64,000 bases of DNA from Halichondria panicea (Eukaryota; Porifera; Demospongiae; Suberitida; Halichondriidae): the NCBI RefSeq assembly GCF_963675165.1, contig NC_087387.1, positions 3,213,501-3,277,500 of the forward strand, in the 5' to 3' direction. Each line of letters starts with the position of its first letter. Within the stretch, counting starts at the first letter, position 1. Below the pieces are notes generated by a model. The model was not told where the DNA came from and did no database searches. It worked only from the letters and a program-made list of their open reading frames with translations. Made by a program: the position numbers and the translations under genes. Shown here in pieces: positions 1 through 10,900 of this stretch.

Positions 1-437
1 AATACGTCTCTCAACGTGTTCATACTCGACAAAGCCTAATTCCACCCCTAAGTCATCCTGGCTATCGTAAGGAGACGAGAGATCTTCTTCCGGTGACTTT
101 GATCTACTGTAAGAAGTGGAGTACGTTAAGGACCTAGAGTGGTGCTTCAGTGTAGGAAGTGATTTTGGTTCCTCTGTGACTACCGAGTTTGATAAATAGT
201 CTTCAACATCTTCTTCAACACTCGGGCCAGTGATTCTTCCACTCATGTGGGGAAAGTAGTGAGTAGGCATAGATATTGATTTCCGAGCTGCAGACAACGA
301 TTGATGTGTCAGAGGGGGTCCTTCAATAGGTGAATACTCCACACCAGCATACGGGTCTTTGCTAGCTAGATAGGGACAACAGGAATGACAAATCTTGCTC
401 AAGCAAGTCCGACAAATTGCACATGTGCAACAAACAC
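1..437 (-). CDS. Synaptotagmin-17-like protein A, partial exon (linker with cysteine cluster)
   Basis: A minus-strand exon is open from a splice acceptor (polypyrimidine then CAG, bases 440-438) to the window edge. It starts with a dense cysteine cluster (CCTCAICRTCLSKICHSCC) and continues as a Ser/Pro/Glu-rich linker ending SPYDSQDDLGVELGFVEYEH. In Syt17 (B/K protein) an N-terminal palmitoylated Cys cluster replaces the transmembrane segment and is followed by a linker and two C2 domains. The C2 domains would lie beyond base 1, so the assignment rests on resemblance to the two complete neighbours at 5763-7171 and 7952-13616. The exon starts in phase 1, so an upstream ATG exon is expected but was not found. 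The family call is inference; the exon itself is well supported by its open frame and biased composition. Confidence 0.6.
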
Positions 438-1735
438 CTGAAAAAGAAGATGGACCTGTTGAAAAATAAAACAATGTTTAACAGACTAGATCTATATAAA
501 AATAATTATGTGACGAAACCTGTACCAAAATACAAAGCAAACTCTAGCGAGTTCGAGTATAGTCTAGCTATATATCTAAACTCTAGTCTTGTCGAACTTC
601 CTGTAATAATTAATTTTAGATCTACCATAGATTATAACATAGATACTATCTATGATTATAATAAGTATCTATGGATCTACCTTTGTTTGAAGACATAACG
701 GCACGGATAACCAAAAACGATTTAGCGGTTACAACCAGGTCCACACATACATAGATTGAAGACTTGGCAGGTTGGCTGGTCACAACTTAACTAATCTTCT
801 AATTTTATTTGTAACCTCCATTCCTAAACCCCAACCCGCTGAGTCAGCACTTTATCAGTTTTGCATTCTTGAGCTGTCTCATAATTATATGTCTTGATCC
901 TTAAACTATGCGCTGTAGACTACCACCTTAGTCAAGTAGTGGGTAGTCATCACCAATTGTCCAATCACTAGTTATCAGTAATAATTCCAATGAAAGCACC
1001 GCGGGTGCTGATGCCTCGGTGGAGGTGCCAAAGCTACATAACATAAAGCTACTAATAGCTAGCTTTTATACACACATTCATGATTGATTATGATTAATTT
1101 TGCTGCATGCATCCAGGGAAACTCAAAGAGTGGGTAATGATCGACGATGATCGTTGTTAATTAAAACGATCGATACCAAAAGTTCCAGTCTAAAATTAAT
1201 GGCAAGTAAGCAGAGCCTTGCAGCTCTCTTCTCACTCTTGCAGGTACCAATAGCTAGCGTTCTAGTGCAGAGTTAACTACTAAGTAGAGAGCAACACTCG
1301 GTGAACAAGTTTTGCTACGGACTCTTCTGAAAAGGCAGCAATGGTAAGCAAAACTAGGCATAACTCGAGAACGAAGCTTTATTTTGCAAATCCACAAATA
1401 CCAAGCCAAGAAAACATGACTAGCAGCCTATAGAAACTCTTACTTGCACTTTATTGATCCTTGAGCAGCTGAAACAGTCTACACACACACAGACACACAG
1501 ACACACTACCGTATATCTCACTTGCGCATAATAACTGAACACCATGACATTTACTACAAAGTGAACATTGAGCTGTTATTGAGTAAATAAATGAGTAAAT
1601 AAATGAGTATAGATCTAGATATATATCTACTAGGTGAACACAAAACGTAAGTGATAGCTCAGAAACTTAGAACAATCTGTTTAACATAATATTGAGCATT
1701 TCCACTGTTCCGAGCATTTCCACTGTTCACGGATG
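438..1735. other. Non-coding stretch with one dispersed repeat
   Basis: No gene is visible. It should contain the first intron or 5' end of the partial Syt-like gene. About 990-1530 is a copy of dispersed repeat family G (described at 8725-9372). The remaining sequence is AT-rich with no recognisable feature. Confidence 0.5.
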
Positions 1736-2384
1736 TCATGCATGTTGGTCAATCCTCACGCAATTAATGTGGAACCAACGTGGACAATAATCACATCCCA
1801 CCCAATTCTCCTCGTCTCCTGCCTGCTGGCACTGCTGACAAATGTTTGTGTCGATCTTTTTGTTGATCTTTTTGTTCATGCGTCTGCGTTTCACTACAGG
1901 GGTGGTACTGTGTCTCCCCTTCATCCGTTTGCTGCGCTTCAACACAGGAGTATTAATTGTCTTCAGTGCAAAGTGTAAGAGCACGCTTTAGTTGTTTTAT
2001 CACGGCTTCACCACTGCTCGCTGGATCTCTGTTCGTACCACTGTCTGATGGAGGGGTCTCTACAGCTACCACAGGAGGAGTTGTACTGCTGTTTGATGGA
2101 GGAATCTCTACCACGTGAGGAGTGTCTGATGATGGAGGGGTCTCTACCAAAGGAGGAGTTGTACTGCTGTTTGATGGAGGGGTCTCTACAACATGAGGAG
2201 TGTCTGATGATGGAGGGGTCTCTCTTTCCACACAGGTTTCCTTTGGAGGAGTCTGATTCTCCCCGCCCCAAAGGCCACTGGAGTCCTTGTCAACTTCCTC
2301 TAGCTGAACACACCTCTTCTCCATGCATGTATAGCTATAAAAAAGACACAAAATTGTATGATTATAATTATGTGCATGCTGCAT
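1736..2384 (-). pseudogene. PHD-finger-like C-terminal relic with TPPS repeat linker
   Basis: Reading minus, one frame (about 2384-1953) carries repeats of a Thr-Pro-Pro unit (TPPSSDTPHVVE, TPPSNSSTTPP). A second frame, shifted by one base, carries a basic stretch (KRRRMNKK) and CQQCQQAG...WVGCDYCPRWFHINC, the first Cys pair, second Cys pair and His-Cys of a PHD-type zinc finger, then stops at 1736. The last Cys pair of a canonical C4HC3 finger is missing. A similar order (Pro/Thr linker then half PHD finger) occurs at the C terminus of some transposase-derived proteins, as I recall. The frame change and lack of a recognisable N-terminal part suggest a decayed transposon or gene remnant; an unusual intron is the alternative. 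Confidence 0.4.
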
Positions 2385-2497
2385 ATACTATCTATTAAAG
2401 GTATGCCCTGATAAATTATAATTTTAGCATGAATATTGATGAATGTTATAATTATTATAATTACATACACCTGCTTCCAACTTTTCGAGAAAAGACT

Positions 2498-2705
2498 CGT
2501 CAAAGCTGGACTGGTAGATCTGCGAGCACTTCTTTTGCTTAGCATGCATGGATGCTAGCTAGATGGCATCGTGGTCCTGTCAGTTGTTTTGTTTAGGAAC
2601 CATTGGGGATTGACAGTGTTCAAAGGGAAGTTGGCAATTCTCTTCTGAAAGTCTTGCACAGTGATTGAGATCTGTTTGTCACTAAGTGCAGCACAGAGCT
2701 CCCGT
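2498..2705 (-). pseudogene. Two short coding-like segments, unidentified
   Basis: Reading minus, bases about 2705-2555 are open (IVRELCAALSDKQ, then VQDFQKRIANFPLNTV, ending MPSS and a stop), and bases about 2545-2475 are open in another frame (KQKKCSQIYQSSFDESFLEK) up to a GTGTAT donor-like site. Composition looks protein-coding, but I cannot name a family or join them cleanly to the PHD-like relic downstream. They may be the same decayed element. Confidence 0.3.
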
Positions 2706-3200
2706 ACAATTACTTCACTACTCGACTACTTCACTATACCCAACTACTTCACTACTTCACTACTTCACTACCTCACTCACTGGCACTATCCAACTACTTC
2801 ACTACCCAACTACTTCACTATACCTCACTCACTACTTCACTACTTCACTACCCAACTACTTCACTACCCAACTACTTCACTACCCAACTACCTAGCTACT
2901 GCACTACCCAACTACTTCACTACTTCACTACCCAACTACTTCACTACCCAACTACCCGACTACTTCACTACCCAACTACTTGACTACTTGACTACCCAAC
3001 TACTTGACTACCCAACTACCCAACTACTTGACTACCTAACTACTTGACTACTTGACTACCCAACTACTTCACTACCCAACTACCTAGCTACTGCACTACT
3101 TCACTATACCTAACTACTCGACTACTTGACTACCCAACTACCTATAGCTACTCCACTACCCAACTATATAGCTACTTGACTATACCAACTGAACTACCTG
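2700..3200 (+). repeat. Minisatellite built from CTACTTCA / CTACCCAA units
   Basis: About 500 bases consist of short units such as CTACTTCACTACCCAACTA, with drift to CTACTTGA, CTACCCGA and CTAGCTACTGCA. It is open in plus frames only because the repeat lacks stops; the predicted Tyr/Thr/Leu-rich peptide is not a protein. The array starts at the edge of the coding-like relic at 2705. Confidence 0.85.
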
Positions 3201-3539
3201 GCTACTACCCAACTAAGTCTTAAATGCTCAAACTACTCAGTTGGCTATATACAATACATAGACACTCAGCATATACATATATACGTGACTGCCCATCCTA
3301 GATATATACTTTTTTTTACATGTGACCACAACTAGAGTCTACTCAGTTCTTTCCTCATTCACTGAAAATCGGCTGTCTTTGTTGACTACAACATTACTGG
3401 CTACCAATGGTAGTCAAAAGCTTGTCATTTAACAATCGTGCCATATCTAATCTGTCTTGTATTACGTCTCCTGTTAGTCCATAGCTATAGAACAGTAGGT
3501 CTAGTCTATGAGTCGTAATAGTTTAAAACTATCGTTGTT

Positions 3540-3640
3540 ACACCTGCTATATTAAGGTAGCCCTAACAAAAAACAGCAAAAGGCAAAACAAAAAAACAAC
3601 AAAAAACGAAAATAAAAAAAAAACAACAAAAAACAAAAGT
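3540..3640. repeat. A-rich low-complexity tract
   Basis: Runs of A broken by single C or G. It lies just downstream of the minus-strand LINE coding end, so on the element's own strand it is T-rich and may be its 3' UTR. Confidence 0.5.
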
Positions 3641-3682
3641 AACTAAGAGGTGCAGGCAGTGACAAGGACAGTGACATACAAA

Positions 3683-4279
3683 TTAATTAACAGACACAAA
3701 ACTGTAAGTAAGGGCAAGCAGGCAATTAGTTATAAGTAAGTAATCAATCCGCACATGAGCCTTAAAACTAAGTAAACTACTTGCAGAGACAGCACTGCTT
3801 GGTAGGGAATTCCAGAGTGGAACTACATTTACAAAGAATGATGATTGATAAGACAGTGTTTTGGCAAAGGGGATAAGTAGAGGTTGGTCATGATGGTAAT
3901 GCCGAGGGTTCGGTTTCGGATTGAGTGTGAACCTTAACGAGTGGAGAATTGATTCCCCCCTGATGATCCTGCGGCACAGAGTTACTTTCTGTTGAGACCG
4001 TCTTGTGCTCAGAGAGGGCCAAGATAAACTAGCTAGCAGAGGTAAGTATTGATCTGACCAGCGTTTGGTACAGAGTCGCGCCCCAAACTTCTGAACCGAC
4101 TCCAACTGATTGGTATTTTCGGGTAGGTAATGGAGAAGGCGGTGACCCTTTACCGCAAGCGGTATTGCCATATTTAGTGGCGGCACAAGAGGGCGGCAAG
4201 CGGGTGACTCTAGCCTCGTATCCTCGACTTGAATTCGAGGCCATACAGTTTTACAAATTAAATGATGTACATGGGACAT
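3683..4279 (-). mobile_element. Non-LTR retrotransposon (LINE) 3' coding end, 5'-truncated
   Basis: A minus-strand frame of 198 codons matches the extreme C-terminal part of LINE ORF2 proteins common in invertebrate genomes: LESVQKFGARLCTKRW, LLASLSWPSLSTRR, VTLCRRII, then LSYQSSFFVNVVPLWNSLP and SFKAHV near the stop. No reverse transcriptase catalytic motif is present, so only the tail of the element is here. The 5' break falls at a small ATTC tandem repeat (about 4280-4300). Family recognition is from memory of many similar annotated ORFs; CR1/jockey-like membership is inference. Confidence 0.7.
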
Positions 4280-5762
4280 TCATGAATTCATTCATTCATT
4301 CATGATGTGAACTCAACACAAAAAAATGAGCACCCCCTCCGATTTCAACAAAACTTGGTATATACATTCCTTACCATAAGTTATATAACCACACCCAATT
4401 TTAGCCCTATATATCATACGGCTTCTTAGTTACGAGCCCTTGAAAATTCACCAAAATTTTAAAGTTTCGGTGACCCACCAACACTTCTTAGAGCATAACT
4501 TCTGCCATGATCAGATAAAAACAGTACCACCGTACTCCTTATGATATAACCTTTCTGGTGACGTGCTTAAAGGGGGTGGGCACTCATTAAAGGGTCAAGT
4601 CATTACCGTAACCTTTAATTAAGCATTACTCAAAAATGGCGCCTTTTTTTTACCAAACTAGTCTTTAGGTACTATTTCCCGGCTTGTATAACTTTTGTGA
4701 TGGGATCTTCATGGGATCAGAAGATATGGACTTTGCAATACAAGTTGGTGCAATTATTAACATTCCTGTGGGCCATTCCATACCAAGTTCAACATTACCT
4801 AAATGGATGACTTGTCAGAATTCCCCGAAATGTCATACATAGATAGAGTAAGGTGAGGTAATAACACACATAAGAATTTAGGGTTATTTATTGTATGGCT
4901 TCTGGGGTATGGGCACCTGAATATCGCCGTTTTCCCAGACCAGTACCAAGACGGATTACCGGTCAGTATCCTTCTTTGTAGAGTATCTTCTTTGTAGTCG
5001 ACACTATACAGTCGATGTGTTGTCTTTTGAACCTTTATCATAATATTAGTGATGCAATTTGAGAAAACGACCACTTGGCTTGGTCTAAAAAAGTTGAGAT
5101 CTCTATGCATACTGATAGAACAGAGAAATGCCTACACAATGCTATGCTTAGTCTGTACATACCTCATTCTATGACTAAGTTATAATCGTTTGAAGTTGGT
5201 TGCTATGAAATTGCATTATTGAAAAAACGCCATTCAACGATGCCCTACTCCATTAGTAAGCCTATGTTTTGCGTTTTTTGACGAAGCACTGAGGTGAAAA
5301 TAATTGGATTTAGAGCACCAGACTTCACATAGAGATAGTAGAAAGGCTATAGATACTTGTAAGCTTATAAAACTAAATTCATCACTTTGCACTAAAGGCT
5401 ACAAATTTGCCTCTAGCTCAAATTGAAAATCTAAGCCAAGTGGTCTGTTTTCTCAGATTGCATCATTTAATTTAATTAATAGATCAAAACATCTTTTTTT
5501 GCAATCTGCGAAATTTAGTTCTACTTAAAAAAAGCACTAAACGATCGATGTACGTTCACCATAATTATTACCAATTTTTTAATATTTCAACTGACACTGA
5601 AAGGTTGTACAGAGGGTTAAGATAGGTGTATGAAATTATGAGCAATGACAAAGTTATAATACATTGGAGCTAGGTAGGTCCATTCAATGTGGGTCTAAGA
5701 TAAACTATAACTATAAATCTACACAAGACAGACTAATTACTAATGTCCACTCCAATTAACAG
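4280..5762. other. Intergenic DNA with a foldback pair
   Basis: No gene recognised. An (ATTC)n tract opens the region. Bases 5048-5085 and 5432-5465 are near-perfect inverted copies (GCAATTTGAGAAAACGACCA versus its complement), consistent with a foldback element centred near 5256. The open frame at 4799-5110 has no recognisable content. Confidence 0.4.
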
Positions 5763-7171
5763 TCAGGGCCGCCAGAGGAAATGATAGCGACAAACTTCTT
5801 GTGGAGTGACTAACATTTCTTCCCAGTGTTTTCTCGCATCTTTTTGGGCTTCATTAGGCCCAATGCATACTCTGCCAATTACATCATCTGGCTTCATGTG
5901 ATCGTAGTCATAAACTGTAAAGCACAATTTACAGTCATTAATAGACAGATCTTGCAGGTCAAACTGGAAGGGTTCATGGAAATCAGGGTTGAGGTCATTC
6001 GTCTTTTTACTTGATTTCCACTTCCTCAATTCCTTCTTTTGGTGGAAAAGCTTGACTTTTACATATGGATCTGAAAGAGAAGACATTAATTTTGTGATAA
6101 TTATGAGTTAAATTTGTAACACTACAATGTTTATATATACGTAGGAATATTAATTTTAATAAATTAATAGGCATCATTATTATTAAGTTTGCCAACCTGA
6201 TGTGCCTATTATGTCTTTTTTTGTTAAGTTCCTCAATTTCATCACCGTACCCTTCAAACTGTTGACGTAATCATCATAAGCGAGGGACAGAAGAATGGTT
6301 CCGCTGCTGTTTGCACATGCCTGTGCAATTGAACAAAACCAGAATAACGCTCTACATGCTATGATTGCTGTATACTTACTGTACATACCTTCTTTTCATT
6401 TTTATGGACTTTATTATCAAAATGCATCGTACTTCCTGTGAGGTCCGCATCTTCAAGAGAAATGGTCACTCCGCCAATCTTGTCGTCCTTTGTTATTGTG
6501 TCATGATCGTAGACATACAATTGCAGTATCATGTCGCCTGTATCACATGGATACACATTTTTGAATTCGAATTTCTCGTCAAAAATCGGATTCAAACATT
6601 TCTCAACTATTTTTGATCTAACTCTGTCCTGATTTGGATACAGGATAATTTCCACATAGGGATCACTAGTACCACAACGATCCATTGCAGGAAGATTGCA
6701 GGCTGACAATAAATGAACAGTTAAAACTGAGCGAACCACATCATAATCCAGGGAAAATTTCAGTGTAGGATTGTCAAGAGGACTACCTATTTCTTGAGAC
6801 TGTTTGCTCACTACATCAGAAAGAGATCTCATGTGTGTTTTCCTTGTTGGTGGAATTTCTTGTTTAGCCATCACATTTTGCAAAGCTTTATTTTCAGGCG
6901 GCCTGTATAACCTTTTCATTGGTACAGATGGTTGCGGCTGGTCAATGAATACCCGACTGAATTTTTTACAATGAGGACTATTTATTCTTTTTGTTGATTT
7001 TGCTGTTTCGAACATGGGTGGATAAGACGGTCGACTTTCAGTAACTTGAGTAAAGTTGAACGATTTTTCTGGGTGACCTGGATCATCGTGACTGAGCTCA
7101 GCATATCTTACAGCACAAACCTCTTTCGGCTGCTTGAAACAAAAAGAACAACACTTTTTACACAAATCCAT
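5763..7171 (-). CDS. Synaptotagmin-17-like protein B (two C2 domains, N-terminal Cys cluster)
   Basis: Three exons (7171-6389, 6320-6197, 6070-5763) join in frame to 404 residues. The protein begins MDLCKKCCSFCFKQPKEVC, a palmitoylation-type Cys cluster with no transmembrane segment, then a basic linker, C2A (from about residue 145) and C2B (from about 270). C2A has LPAMDRCGTSDPYVE and YDHDTITKDDKIGG; C2B has KKDIIGTSDPYVKV and YDYDHMKPDDVIG. Thus all five acidic calcium ligands of loops 1 and 3 seem present in both domains. The C terminus (HWEEMLVTPQEVCRYH) matches the Syt helix after C2B. The layout is that of Syt17/B-K, a trafficking protein held on membranes by palmitate. The ATG at 7171 was chosen because it sits at the Cys cluster; the frame stays open to 7267, so a longer start is possible. 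Confidence 0.8.
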
Positions 7172-7951
7172 TACTATTCTGATTTTGTTCAGTACAATCT
7201 GCTTTAAAAAAATTATTTTGAGGTCTTCTAGTAGTGGCAACACAACAGTCACAACCTTTAAAAACAACTTTCAATGTTTGTTATAAGGTGTTTGTGATGA
7301 ACAAGTTTGAATGCATAAGTATGCACTGTCACTACAATCTACACTTCGTCAGCTGCAGTGGTATAATAGCAACACTTTTGCAGCCAGTTATTGTTACCCA
7401 GCTATCGTTTCACAATTTAAACACACCAAAACAGTTGGTGTAGATCTAGCTAGAATATATACATCTCACTGGAGAAGGAAAGAGAGCTGTACTGTCCAGT
7501 GAAAAAAACTACCTCCGCACACACTTTAAAACTGCCAAATTATTAATGACACACCACGCACACATTTATATATAGGTACTGCAGTAAAACAATACTTCTC
7601 TCCACTGATTACTATGAACTTCCCTAACAACACGAACATACAATCATAATTGCACTGTTAGCTAGAATCTATACTGAACCCACTCTTCTTTTACTTCCTG
7701 ATGTAATAATAACCCCTTGACCATTAACACAATACATAATTATACCGGGACAGTCTCAAAAGCAAGATAAGCAAAATAGCTGAAAGCACTTCAACAAGGG
7801 ACATCAGTAATGTTTGCACACAGAAACTGATTTCATTGTCCATTTGGGACCGTATCTTAGTAAAAAGCAATAAAATCAATACAGTATTGGCTCAAAAATA
7901 TCGCAAAGAAATTAACGTACATGTACAGCCAATGCATAAAAGACGTAACAG
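7172..7951. other. Intergenic gap between Syt-like genes B and C
   Basis: Probable promoter and 5' UTR of gene B and 3' UTR of gene C, both on the minus strand. AT-rich; no repeat family or other gene recognised. Confidence 0.4.
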
Positions 7952-10900
7952 CTACAATGTGTAGGTTCTAGTTAGTTTTACAGATGTCACACTGTGCCAA
8001 CGGCTAACAGCATGACTAGGAGTGCTGACAAGCTCCTCCCAGTGGGTTTTACACGAGTCTTCAGAGACATCGGCTCCAATTTGTACAGATCCAATTACAG
8101 AATCTCGTCCAAATCTATCGTAATCCATTACTAATAATTCTAATGTTACTTTGTCTAAACTCATCTGGAGGACATCAAACTGAAACTGTTCGTTGTAGAT
8201 TGGACTTACTGTCTGTTTTTTTATCGAGGACTTCCACTGGTATTGTCTTATAAGTTTGTGGTGCAAACGTACCTTTATGTACGGATCTGAAACGAAACAA
8301 AAACCAAAAAAGAATTACACACTTGTATAATGTCGAACACAACATTTCACATTTTGCATAAGCACTACTTGCATCAAAAATTACCTCGTGTGCCTGTCAG
8401 TTCTGATCCACCCAGATTGGCCACTCGTAAGACAATACCTTGGATGGTGCTTTGTTCAGGCTTATACGTGAGAGAGCACAGTATGTCACCACACACGCCA
8501 TTCTGCAACAATTTTATTGATATGCAGCTGATTGTGGTACATCTCATGGTAGTCAAATTTCATGGTGAAGTGTGCATGTATTTGTACTTCCAACAGCTTG
8601 TGCTCAAACCGTTTTAAAGTGTACAACAATTATGTACTGTTGATGTAATAATTATAGAGACAAACAATTTTAGGGTACGTGGCACATCTTTCAATTACGT
8701 TTAGTCTGAGCTGGCCTCTGTTTCAATGAAAGCACTGCGGGTGCTGATGCCTCGGTGGATGTGTCAAAGCTACATAACATAAACCTACTATATAGTAGTT
8801 GCTAATACACACAGGGCAAGAGCCAGGAGAAGCAGAGCTTTCACGAGCTTGTATATCATGCCACGTACGTACGGGAAGCCATCTTTGAATAATAAAATTA
8901 CTGATGGAACATTTTTGCATTAATTTTGCTGCATGCAGGCTATTAATAATGCAAAAATCACAGGGAAACTCAGAAATGTTCGTCAATAATTGATGCTAAA
9001 AATGATGCCAAATGTACAAAGTCTAAAATAATTAGTGGCTGCTGCATTAGTAGAGCCTTGCAGCTCTCTTCTCACTCTTGCAGCTACCAATAGCAAGCGT
9101 TCCAGTGCAGAGCTAACTACTAAGTAAAGTAGCAACACTCCAGGGGACAAGTTTTGATATGAACTCAATAGCATTCCAAGTAGGCATAAATCGAGAACCA
9201 AGCATTATTTTGCAAATCCACGAATTAAAATCCAAGAAAGCATGGCTAGAAGCCTATAGAAACTCTTACTTGCACTTCATTAATACTTGAGCAGCGCTGT
9301 AGCAGTCTACACAGACAGACACACACAAACACACTACCGTATACCTCGCTTGCGCATGTGCACCGAGGCATAATAATTATTATAATACAGCTCAGGACTG
9401 ACTACAAGTAAGCCCACTTTAGTTAGCAAATCCTAATTAACCCATAACACTCTAGACCGAAGCAAAACATACCTCGAGGCAAGCACTCGGATGTACGAGG
9501 AATTTTCAAAATGATTGAAGGATGGCATGCTCATGTGAATCATATATTGCACGTTCATGGCGCACATTGACGACAGCACAGTGCAATACGTGAAGTAATG
9601 CTTTAGTATTACCAGGAGCACATAAAGAGAAGGAGCATAACTCCCTACAGATGTGCTCCTGGTATTACCTTTAATCACCTTACTACTACTCAGATGTAAA
9701 TGGGTTGGATAACAGCTTCTAATTGCAATAATTATGTGTTCCATAGTACAAGCTACCTGTTCCATCTGTGTGTGTGTATTATTATTGTACTACGTAACCG
9801 AGGGCAGTTCTATGTATTCCCTCGGGGAATACATAGAACTGCCCTCGGTAGTACAAATCCAATACACCCTTGATATCCATGGTACAACTAGAGCACTAAA
9901 GTGCAAACCCTCGGCTGGTGACATGATTATAAAGAAACCAGAAGACTGATATAATGCAGTGCATATAGTGATGTTGTTATCATCATCATGCATGACTTGC
10001 ACAGCAACTCAGGAGCAATAAAACTAAACCAGACTGGAGGCATACTGAAACATTTGAGAACAGGTAGTAGTACTATAGATATATGCACTGTGGATTAGGA
10101 TCACAGCAAAGAAGCCTGGAGTCTCAGAGAAGTATGGCTCCAGGTCCTGCATGGATCCCAGTCAGCTAAAGCAAGCTTTCTACTTTAGTGACCCTGTTCC
10201 ATTGTTCCTGGTAGATATAGCTTTCTACTTTAGTGACCCTGTTCCATTGTTTCTGGACCTGGTACAGGATCACTTCAGTTATAAGTAACGCATGTGCAAG
10301 TTCTGTTCAAGCTACATTTTGCTCGCTTTTATTAGACAACGAAGCTTTAACACCGAAAGCTGCCACTATCCAAAGTACTAACTTGTTGTGTGGAGGCTAC
10401 TCATGCTGTAAACGCAGTGCTAGAGCATCCAGGTAAGCAGACCTAGTCACAAGCTTATTCAAGCTTCTTAGCTTTTGCTCGACAAAGAAGCTTTAACAGC
10501 AAAATCTGCCACTATTTAAATCAAGATACTGTTGTGTGAAGGCTATCCATGCTGTAAACGCAGTGCTGTGGCATCCAGGTGAGTAGAAAATCCCATCACA
10601 AACAGACAAACAAACAAACAAACAAACCAACAGACTACTATACCCGTGGCCGCCCACGCGCCTCGGGTAACTATTACATGTACGTAACATTGTATTCTGT
10701 GACCAAAACTTACTCTAGTGGGAATGGGTACTCTCTCTATCTCCATCTTTGTGCAAATTCCCAACAAGTCAGCATCTGCTAGATCCATAGTCACTGTGCC
10801 AACCAAGTCTCTAGATGAAAACCTAAAACAATAATACAGTGAGATATCATTATCACTCACTATCATTATCACTCACATAATAAGAAACAGTAAACAGAAA

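Noticed and set aside
2661-3047. 128-codon Tyr/Thr/Leu-rich open frame
   Set aside because: It is the translated minisatellite; no start context and the frame exists only because the short unit lacks stop codons.
4799-5110. 103-codon minus frame
   Set aside because: No recognisable domain, near a foldback repeat, no splice or codon-bias support.
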